A stretch of 64,000 bases of DNA from contig NW_027288510.1 in assembly GCF_037038585.1 (NCBI RefSeq), positions 1,927,001 through 1,991,000 of the forward strand. Direction: 5' to 3'. The notes under the pieces were generated by a model. The model made no database searches. It was not told the DNA's origin and worked only from the letters and a program-made list of their open reading frames with translations. This document shows positions 60,501 through 64,000 of the stretch, one piece after another. Position numbers and translations under genes: made by a program. How positions within the stretch are numbered: the stretch's first letter is position 1; each line of letters opens with the position of its first letter. This DNA comes from Patagioenas fasciata. Its lineage: Eukaryota > Chordata > Aves > Columbiformes > Columbidae.

Positions 60501-62999
60501 TAAAATAAACCCTTTCATCTTGCCATTTTACATTCATTTAAGCTACACTTACAGAATTCCAAACTAATATTGTAGCTGCACTGAAGTCCTCCATAAAGTA
60601 ATTATAGCTATTTGAAAGGTTGGTTCTACGATTTCTGAATTAAGCAAGCTACCAAAACACTCAGCTCAGGGTTGCCTGCAGCTAATCCCGTGGATTTCAC
60701 GCTCTGAGACAATGTTCAGCAAACAGAATGGGAAACGTCCGATTGACTTTGCTACCAACAGTCAAAACCAACTTGGTCCCACAGAGAGAAGTTCCCTAGC
60801 ACAATGTTTAAGTCCTGATTCCAGACCCTTCTGACACATCCCCCTTTTGGCTGACATCTCCCATGCTGATTTTTCTGTTGTTTTTAAAGGAAAGTGCAAC
60901 TATAGGAAGCAAGTAGAGGATGGGAGATGCTCCCTTAAGTTTTCTGGGACTCTACTTTGGCCAGTCCTCACCACAGTATGAGAAAGAGAATGGTTTCACA
61001 TGATGATAAGCAAGAACCACATGACTTCCCTGTGGACACTGCTTTAAAGCCAAATCAAGCCAAGAAGCACTAGGACCCTTCCAAATACCCAAGTTCTTAA
61101 TGAAAAATAACTTGTGGAGTGGGCTCAGGTCTAGCCTGACACATCAGGAGGCTGAAAAGCTTTCTCTTTGGGATCTGCCGGAATTATTTTCCAAGAGATA
61201 GAGAGTTGATACAGGAAATACAATAAAAATCAAATCAAAATCAGATGAAAACCAGATCTGACCAACACGATACAGGCAGGAGCGTCACTTTGCCCACCTC
61301 GCCCTGCTGGTTCTCTGAGCTTAAGCCAATGACGCTCAGGGCTTCCAGGGGCAAGGAGGATCATGTGCAGCACAACCCAGCGCAGCACAGCTGGGCTGGA
61401 CAGTGGCAGGTGTCCCCATGCCCTCACCACGGGTGACACAATCACTCATCAGATGGTACCTTGTTCTGAGGGTGTCCAGGCAAATGGGCAGGTACTTATC
61501 AAACAAAATGGTCAGGTTGGCTCTTTCGGACTGGATCTCTCGCCTGTCGATCCAGCTGCTCACTGGAGGATTCCAGCCCAGATCCGACGGGTTGATGTAC
61601 AGGATCCCTTTAGGCCCAGGGTAAGAGAGAACATATAGTAAAGACATAGCAGAAACTGTTCCTTTCTTCCAGCAGAGTTTACCAGGTACTTTCACACAAC
61701 TAAAACCCTATCAAATATGACGGGACGTCCCATTACCTGCCCCCTTTTCCTGCCCCACTGCAGAGTAGAAACATGAACAGTGAAGAAACTTCACCCTTGA
61801 AACCACGGCGCTTTTCATGACCTTGCCCTAAATTCAGAACATTGTCTTGTCTGAGCAGTTTCATTGCTCTGGGCCCCATTTCCCCATGTGTAAAACTAGG
61901 GGACACCTCCATTCCCTTCTCCCATACTTCATGCACTTCTTCAGAAGATCAAGAACTCTTTGAGACAGATACTGTCCTTCTCCTCATAAAGTCCATCCAA
62001 AGGGCTTTGCACAACAGGAGCACTCAGCAACGCTGAAGCCATGATCACCCACCAACAGTCAGAGTGCTCTGGGTAAATCTCCAGGATGATGACAGCTCCA
62101 CATGTGCATTTGGGGTCAGGATCCTCAGTTTGTCTGTCAGAAACCTGCCCTGTCCACCCACGGCCGCTGTGATCTCAGGTTGGGTACTTGCAACAGGAGT
62201 CAAGTTGGCCAACAGAAGACTGGTTAATGGCACGAGATCCTCCTGGGTTCACGGCAAATCCCAGTGCGGAGCTCAGGCCAGGACTCACCCGCTCGGGACA
62301 CGGTTGCTGGGGTGGCTGTGCGCAGGTGGCTGATCTCAAACACCAACCGCATCGTTGGGTTCAGAGGGATTCTCTCATTGCTCGCCAGGGTCAGCACCTG
62401 CATTGGGCAGACAGACAGACAGAATGACATCTTCCCCAGGAACAGGAATGAAAAGCATTCAGCACTTTGCACTAAAAAGCTTGGTTGCTGCCAGCACAGT
62501 TCCTTGAGGGAATGCAGCTGATTTCCAGCAGGTAGTAGAACTGTCTTCCATGACTCAAAGGAACAGCACTCCCTTCGAGCGGCGGAAAAAGGTGTGGAAT
62601 TATGACCCCACCCTATTTTTGAAGGGCCTGGAGCTACAATCAGGACATCTGTGATTATCCATGAGCCCAGTTCCAGGAAGGGAAATTACAATGAAACCAT
62701 GATTTGAGCTATTTCCCCTCATGCACCATTTTCTATATGTGATATTGTTTGGTGTATCTGAAGAAACACAACCGCATTATTCTAGGAGGTGTTATTTCAG
62801 CATCTGCATTTTTAGGCTGAACCATGCCATGCAGTCAAAGAATATCTCCTTCTTTAACTTATATTCATTACCTTATTATCATCCATCACAGTATTAAGAG
62901 ACTCAATCCACATTGGATCAATATCTCCATCCAGTACCATCCACTTGGGACCGTCATGCGTGATGTTGGCCAGCTCTCGCATGATTGATGAAAACAGGC
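26889..62999 (-). CDS. DNAH9: Axonemal dynein heavy chain (DNAH9-type), central part, 13 exons
   Basis: Thirteen minus-strand exons with GT-AG junctions encode about 677 residues of a dynein heavy chain, the ATP-driven minus-end-directed motor of ciliary outer arms. In order they carry AAA2 Walker B (LDGDIDPMW), AAA3 Walker B ([10 protein letters not shown]), the AAA3 sensor (CMNPTAG), AAA4 Walker A (GVGGSGKQS) and the AAA4 Walker B region (FLMTDAQ). Twelve exon joins were examined and eleven keep the reading frame. The exon with the AAA3 P-loop is not found. Exons before AAA2 Walker B and after mid-AAA4 are outside the window. The assignment to the DNAH9/11/17 group is firm. Choosing DNAH9 within it is from memory and needs a tree. 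Confidence 0.8.
27032..27852. other. Dynein intron, no recognised feature
   Basis: AT-leaning intron sequence before a CR1 fragment. Nothing recognised apart from A/T runs near 27325 and 27550. Confidence 0.4.
27853..28720 (-). mobile_element. CR1 LINE fragment, minus orientation
   Basis: Starts at the reversed CR1 3' end (tcatagaaccacagaa...) and runs on with typical CR1 3' sequence, including gagctctgccctcagtctgc and tccagctgaacaaacccagg. It is one of the longer CR1 pieces here (~870 bp). The frames on both strands are remnants, not intact ORF2. Confidence 0.85.
28721..29837. other. Dynein intron, no recognised feature
   Basis: Single-copy-looking intron sequence. No splice-consistent dynein exon or known repeat seen. 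Confidence 0.4.
29838..29961 (-). CDS. DNAH9: Dynein exon M: AAA4 Walker B region
   Basis: 124 nt, 41 codons plus one base. It encodes [19 protein letters not shown], then [20 protein letters not shown] and AS, the Walker B-like strand of AAA4. Donor gtacct. Flanked upstream by a 2.6-kb intron with a CR1 fragment. Confidence 0.95.
29962..32035. other. Dynein intron, no recognised feature
   Basis: Ordinary intron sequence. A 22-bp direct duplication occurs near 30711-30752 (gatgaaggacac). No exon or larger repeat recognised. Confidence 0.4.
32036..32515 (-). mobile_element. CR1 LINE fragment, minus orientation
   Basis: Same CR1 subfamily as 40125-40541, 47385-47792 and 54073-54505, with near-identical blocks such as ccaggctctggcacctccca. 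It ends close to the acceptor side of exon L's downstream intron. Confidence 0.88.
32562..32724 (-). CDS. DNAH9: Dynein exon L: AAA4 Walker A
   Basis: 163 nt. It encodes [20 protein letters not shown], with the P-loop GVGGSGKQS of AAA4, then [20 protein letters not shown] and GYGIPDLK. Phase 0 end, donor gtgggt. The P-loop Lys and Ser are intact. Confidence 0.96.
32725..34489. other. Dynein intron, no recognised feature
   Basis: AT-leaning intron with a short TA run near 34248-34262. No exon or known repeat seen. Confidence 0.4.
34490..35013 (+). mobile_element. CR1 LINE fragment, plus orientation
   Basis: CR1 3' region from cacacctggaatattgtgtc to the terminal gggattctgtgattctgtgg, with the short tandem end repeat of avian CR1. 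Confidence 0.88.
35014..35726. other. Dynein intron, no recognised feature
   Basis: Intron between exons K and L. Nothing beyond the CR1 at its left was recognised. Confidence 0.4.
35727..35923 (-). CDS. DNAH9: Dynein exon K: AAA4 N-terminal part
   Basis: 197 nt, phase 0 start, ends with two bases of a Val codon. It encodes [20 protein letters not shown], then [14 protein letters not shown] and [19 protein letters not shown] chose the donor gtaagg at 35726 rather than the overlapping gtgtaa at 35728 because only that one keeps the frame into the next exon (V-C-R-I-S-R). Confidence 0.93.
35924..36712. other. Dynein intron, no recognised feature
   Basis: AT-leaning intron between exons J and K. 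No repeat recognised. Confidence 0.4.
36713..36874 (-). CDS. DNAH9: Dynein exon J: AAA3-AAA4 link
   Basis: 162 nt, 54 codons, phase 0 both ends. It encodes [20 protein letters not shown], then [17 protein letters not shown], a block conserved in outer-arm heavy chains, ending KLCD. The 7.7-kb intron before it is the longest one between adjacent exons found here. Confidence 0.95.
36875..37884. other. Dynein intron, no recognised feature
   Basis: Start of the long intron between exons I and J, AT-rich around 37200-37700. No repeat or exon recognised. Confidence 0.4.
37885..37975 (+). mobile_element. Short CR1 fragment, plus orientation
   Basis: About 90 bp of CR1 3' sequence (ggtggtgagagcctggccca) without the terminal repeat. 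Confidence 0.6.
37976..38283. other. Dynein intron, no recognised feature
   Basis: Nothing recognised between two CR1 pieces. Confidence 0.4.
38284..38465 (-). mobile_element. CR1 fragment, minus orientation
   Basis: Begins with the reversed 3' end (atagaatcacagaatcattt) and continues through tccaaccataccctaattct to gcctgttccat. About 180 bp. Confidence 0.85.
38466..39983. other. Dynein intron, no recognised feature
   Basis: Intron sequence without a recognised exon or repeat. Confidence 0.4.
39984..40124 (+). repeat. Left copy of ~141-bp direct repeat flanking a CR1
   Basis: Recurs at 40542-40683 with roughly ten differences. The pair exactly brackets the CR1 fragment at 40125-40541. Confidence 0.9.
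40125..40541 (+). mobile_element. CR1 fragment between long direct repeats
   Basis: CR1 3' portion running to gggattatgtgggattctg. Same subfamily as 32036-32515. It is bounded on both sides by copies of one 141-bp sequence, as if inserted with an exceptionally long target duplication. Confidence 0.88.
40542..40683 (+). repeat. Right copy of ~141-bp direct repeat flanking a CR1
   Basis: Partner of 39984-40124. It begins aatgctgagg and ends actagatggtt, as the left copy does. Confidence 0.9.
40684..42414. other. Dynein intron, no recognised feature
   Basis: Intron with a small TA-rich patch (41740-41770) and a T-run at 42163-42174. No exon recognised. Confidence 0.4.
42415..42740 (+). mobile_element. 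CR1 fragment, plus orientation
   Basis: CR1 3' region, including ggtccctccaacccaaactg and the terminal ttctgtgattctttgactctg. Confidence 0.82.
42775..43005 (+). mobile_element. Old CR1 fragment, plus orientation
   Basis: Diverged CR1-like sequence (caaaaggacaagaggtaaca ... catggaaacattcaaaactt). It lacks the terminal repeat. Confidence 0.6.
43006..44607. other. Dynein intron, no recognised feature
   Basis: Right part of the long intron, reaching the donor of exon I. Nothing recognised. Confidence 0.4.
44608..44847 (-). CDS. DNAH9: Dynein exon I: AAA3 C-terminal part
   Basis: 240 nt, 80 codons, phase 0 both ends. It runs from [20 protein letters not shown] through [12 protein letters not shown] to [19 protein letters not shown], the strongly conserved end of AAA3. 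Acceptor ccctcag, donor gtaagt. Confidence 0.96.
44945..45025 (+). mobile_element. CR1 3' end fragment, plus orientation
   Basis: Only the last ~80 bp, ending ttccaacctgggttgttctatgattctctg in CR1 style. Confidence 0.75.
45026..45499. other. Dynein intron, no recognised feature
   Basis: Single-copy-looking intron. A 124-codon plus frame (45081-45455) resembles no protein known to me. Confidence 0.4.
45500..45705 (+). repeat. G/T-rich low-complexity tract
   Basis: About 200 bp made almost only of G and T, with ggttggttggttgg and tttggtt words. On the dynein-sense strand it is A/C-rich (CCAA-type). Confidence 0.88.
46091..46193 (-). CDS. DNAH9: Dynein exon H: AAA3 sensor I
   Basis: 103 nt. 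The first base completes Trp, then [19 protein letters not shown] and [15 protein letters not shown], with the sensor-I Asn of AAA3. Phase 0 end, donor gtaaag. The intron between this and exon G carries the 39-bp minisatellite. Confidence 0.95.
46580..47385 (+). mobile_element. Possible solo LTR remnant
   Basis: Promoter-like and poly(A)-like signals are in LTR order: TATA (ctataaaacc, 46834-46843), a pyrimidine-rich block (about 47022-47140), and AATAAA near 47294-47299 followed by a T/G-rich stretch. The element ends could not be fixed and no target duplication was found. It does not match the LTR family at 19501. It could equally be chance composition. Confidence 0.3.
47022..47140 (+). repeat. 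Polypyrimidine tract
   Basis: About 115 bp almost entirely C and T (ccttt/cttcc words), purine-rich on the dynein-sense strand. Confidence 0.85.
47385..47792 (+). mobile_element. CR1 fragment, plus orientation, 3' end missing
   Basis: Same subfamily as 40125-40541 but extending further 5' and breaking off at gcgggtgtgga, before the usual 3' end. Truncation at the 3' side is less usual for CR1 and points to a later deletion. Confidence 0.85.
48228..50130 (+). repeat. 39-bp minisatellite, ~48 units, intronic
   Basis: Very regular tandem units of exactly 39 bp, each made of two related halves (gctgcatccNcccgcacctc and gctgcatcccctgtacgtt). Most variation is at one position (g, c or a after gctgcatcc). 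Because 39 is divisible by three and the unit has no stop in any frame, all six frames stay open for over 1.9 kb (661-793 codons). Degenerate units continue to about 50215. It sits in the dynein intron between exons G and H and has no intron-independent signs of coding. Confidence 0.96.
50216..50754. other. Dynein intron, no recognised feature
   Basis: Intron sequence between the minisatellite and a CR1 3' end. Nothing recognised. Confidence 0.4.
50755..50864 (+). mobile_element. CR1 3' end fragment, plus orientation
   Basis: About 110 bp, including ggactcgatgatccttgcgg and ending gttttgtgattctaa. Confidence 0.8.
51062..51227 (-). CDS. DNAH9: Dynein exon G: AAA3 Walker B
   Basis: 166 nt, needs one base from the missing upstream exon and ends with two bases of a Trp codon. 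It encodes [18 protein letters not shown], then Walker [16 protein letters not shown] and [18 protein letters not shown]. The acidic Walker B pair is intact. Acceptor AG at 51229-51228, donor GT at 51061-51060. Confidence 0.95.
51325..51756 (+). mobile_element. CR1 fragment, plus orientation
   Basis: Complete CR1 3' portion with ggaacaggctgcccagggca, ggactcgatgatcctgaagg and the terminal ttctatgattct. It lies just upstream (in gene sense) of exon G, in the intron where the AAA3 P-loop exon is missing. Confidence 0.9.
51757..54072. other. Dynein intron; expected AAA3 P-loop exon not found
   Basis: Read on the minus strand for a GTGKS/T P-loop and an FNYYTTSAM-type motif without success. AT-rich near 53040-53120. 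No repeat recognised. Confidence 0.5.
54073..54505 (-). mobile_element. CR1 fragment, minus orientation
   Basis: Near-identical in parts to 32036-32515 and the reverse complement of 40125-40541. Starts with the reversed 3' end cacagaatcacaggatccca. Confidence 0.88.
54516..54561 (+). repeat. (GACA)n microsatellite
   Basis: About eleven tandem gaca units directly after the CR1 fragment. Confidence 0.95.
54562..56137. other. Dynein intron, no recognised feature
   Basis: Between the microsatellite and the solo LTR. No exon with an AAA3 P-loop found. Plus frames of 144 and 167 codons (55257, 55610) resemble nothing known to me. Confidence 0.45.
56138..56770 (-). mobile_element. Solo LTR of the same ERV-L family
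   Basis: 633 bp, the reverse complement of the LTRs at 19501 and 25579 with moderate divergence. It is flanked on both sides by gaatg (56133-56137 and 56771-56775), a 5-bp target-site duplication as expected for ERV-L. It inserted antisense to the retrovirus (sense to the dynein gene) in the intron about 120 bp from exon E. Confidence 0.93.
56890..57063 (-). CDS. DNAH9: Dynein exon E: start of AAA3
   Basis: 174 nt, 58 codons, phase 0 at both ends. It encodes [12 protein letters not shown] ... [19 protein letters not shown] ... FDPEMPLQ, the N-terminal part of AAA3 before its P-loop. Donor gtatgt at 56889-56884. The next exon found (51062-51227) needs one extra base from upstream, so this exon cannot splice to it directly in frame. 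Confidence 0.95.
57064..60020. other. Dynein intron, GC-rich patch, no gene seen
   Basis: Intron between exons D and E. About 58200-58900 is GC-rich with some CpG (for example ccgcgctgcccgccctccct). I see no convincing exon, and the 186-codon plus frame at 57788-58348 has no recognised domain. Confidence 0.45.
60021..60195 (-). CDS. DNAH9: Dynein exon D: AAA2-AAA3 helical segment
   Basis: 175 nt. The first base completes Arg, then [10 protein letters not shown], followed by helices with [10 protein letters not shown] and [14 protein letters not shown]. It ends in phase 0 with DQ, donor gtaaga. Most is the small alpha domain of AAA2 and the link to AAA3. Confidence 0.95.
60196..61459. other. 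Dynein intron, no recognised feature
   Basis: Intron between exons C and D. Nothing recognised. Confidence 0.4.
61460..61607 (-). CDS. DNAH9: Dynein exon C: end of AAA2
   Basis: 148 nt. Its first two bases complete the Gly begun in exon B, giving [19 protein letters not shown], the conserved strand after the AAA2 arginine motif. It ends in phase 2 within an Arg codon (donor gtacca). Confidence 0.95.
61608..62288. other. Dynein intron, no recognised feature
   Basis: Intron between exons B and C. Nothing recognised. Confidence 0.4.
62289..62397 (-). CDS. DNAH9: Dynein exon B: AAA2 sensor region
   Basis: 109 nt, phase 0 start, one base left over at the end. It encodes [12 protein letters not shown]...[10 protein letters not shown] and the [10 protein letters not shown] block of AAA2 (the S/T-P-A-T-V-S-R motif conserved in dynein AAA2). 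Donor gtgagt at 62288-62283. Confidence 0.95.
62398..62871. other. Dynein intron, no recognised feature
   Basis: Intron between exons A and B. A short acag repeat lies beside exon B's acceptor (62409-62422). Confidence 0.4.
62872..62999 (-). CDS. DNAH9: Dynein exon A: AAA2 Walker B
   Basis: 128 nt, acceptor AG at 63001-63000 and donor GT at 62871-62870, starting in phase 1 (the first G of its Gly codon comes from the exon before) and ending in phase 0. It encodes [20 protein letters not shown] and then the AAA2 Walker B block [11 protein letters not shown], ending DDNK. The preceding exon with the AAA2 P-loop must lie beyond 64000. Confidence 0.95.
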
Positions 63000-64000
63000 C
63001 TGGGAGGGTGACAGGAAGATGGTGATGAACACTGAACTTGACACCTGCTCTAACGGTTTTCTCCAGCAACACAGTAAAAATTACTCTAATTAATGCTTTC
63101 CTCTCAAACATGCAAAACTCTATGTGCCTATACGTAAATATTACTATATCACAATACGGTTCTAGTTTGCTTTAAAGTGAAAAAAGGGTTATCAGTTATC
63201 ACTACTGAAAATGATTGCAGACCTACGCACGAGCTTCATTCCCACCGAGAATCATAAGGGATAAGAAAAATGTAGAGTAGCTACTCAAAGGCAAAAGGCG
63301 GCATGAGTTATACAATGCAGAGAAAACCACCTGAATATGCCTAGGAAATCCTTATAAATATTTTTTTGTGGCTCAAAGTATATCAGGGCAATCAAGATGC
63401 ATTAAACGCTGGGTCATGGCTTTAGTGAGACTGAGGGGAGAACAAGCACAGAATGACATTGAATGACAGAACAAAATGTTGGTAAAATCAAGGAGAGAGA
63501 GGATACAGAGTCTCAAGGGGAGTAAATAATGAATGTTAAGAAGACCACGAAGGCTGGGAATAGAGCAGCAGCACTGCAGAGCAAATGAAAACTCCACAAA
63601 ACTATTGCTCTCCTCTACATGTGAAAATACCTCGGGAGATGCTGGTCTTCATGAAAAAACATCAGGCAAACATTAAAAAAAAGCCTCTCTTCCAGTGAAT
63701 TGTGACAAGAACTCTTTTTTTTTCTTTTTTTCTCCAGGACAAGCTATTTCTTTGTGATCCAGATCAGGAACAGCTAGTGGCACCATCTGACTGAAGACAA
63801 AGCTTGTGCTCAGCAAATGCAGAACGGCTCACCTGGAACAGGTGTGTGATCCCGAGACCGGGTCAACAAAAATAACGCTTCAGCGCCTCTGCCTCCAGCC
63901 AGTTCCTTACGTGTTGGACACACGCCTTGGGAACCACTCCGACATTATTAGCATCAGAAACAGTTGCTGTCTCAGGGCATCAGGGCTTCCCTCGGATACA
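63000..64000. other. Dynein intron running off the window
   Basis: Intron upstream of exon A. A T-rich run lies at 63713-63733. A 36-codon minus-strand frame at about 63865-63975 (…VVPKACVQHVRNWLEAE…) looks protein-like but does not match the dynein segment expected before exon A, so it is not called. Confidence 0.4.

Noticed and set aside
63865..63975. Possible upstream dynein exon
   Set aside because: A protein-like frame, but it does not resemble the AAA2 P-loop segment expected before exon A, and no phase-consistent donor was found.

Overview
The window is nuclear DNA of a vertebrate, almost certainly a bird. The evidence is a spliced animal gene with GT-AG introns, many short 5'-truncated CR1-type LINE fragments with the usual avian 3' ends, and an ERV-L type endogenous retrovirus with a related solo LTR. 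I see no bacterial genes, rRNA, tRNA or CRISPR arrays.

Layout. Positions 1-1771 and 6353-18602 are two arrays, in opposite orientation, of one minisatellite with a ~39-bp unit. Each array ends in a unique segment with a polyadenylation signal, followed by a cluster of 68/69-bp GC-rich repeats (12 copies on the left, 6 on the right). Together these form a large palindrome (863-3141 against 5396-7025) around a 2.25-kb spacer. The spacer holds a decamer-like repeat, an AT-rich stretch and a CpG-rich, promoter-like island (~4740-5395). A degenerate G-rich array (18603-19500) follows, and then a 6.7-kb endogenous retrovirus (19501-26243). The retrovirus has two LTRs, a tRNA-Lys primer-binding site, an Fv1/ERV-L-like Gag, and a broken protease-RT-RNase H-integrase region. 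I see no env.

From 26889 to 62999 the minus strand carries thirteen exons of an axonemal dynein heavy chain of the DNAH9/DNAH11/DNAH17 group, most like DNAH9 by recollection. They run from the AAA2 Walker B motif (high coordinates) to AAA4 (low coordinates), about 677 codons, and the intron phases agree everywhere except at one junction. The exon expected to carry the AAA3 P-loop, between 56890 and 51227, could not be found. Earlier exons lie beyond 64000. Later exons (rest of AAA4, stalk, AAA5, AAA6) would have to lie below position 1, so one intron would contain all the satellites and the retrovirus, unless the assembly or chromosome has been rearranged there.

The dynein introns hold about a dozen CR1 pieces, a solo LTR with a 5-bp target duplication, a second 39-bp minisatellite of about 48 units with all six frames open, a possible second LTR remnant, and simple repeats. 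Apart from the dynein and the retroviral remnants I support no protein-coding gene. The long reading frames over the arrays are products of stop-free repeat units.
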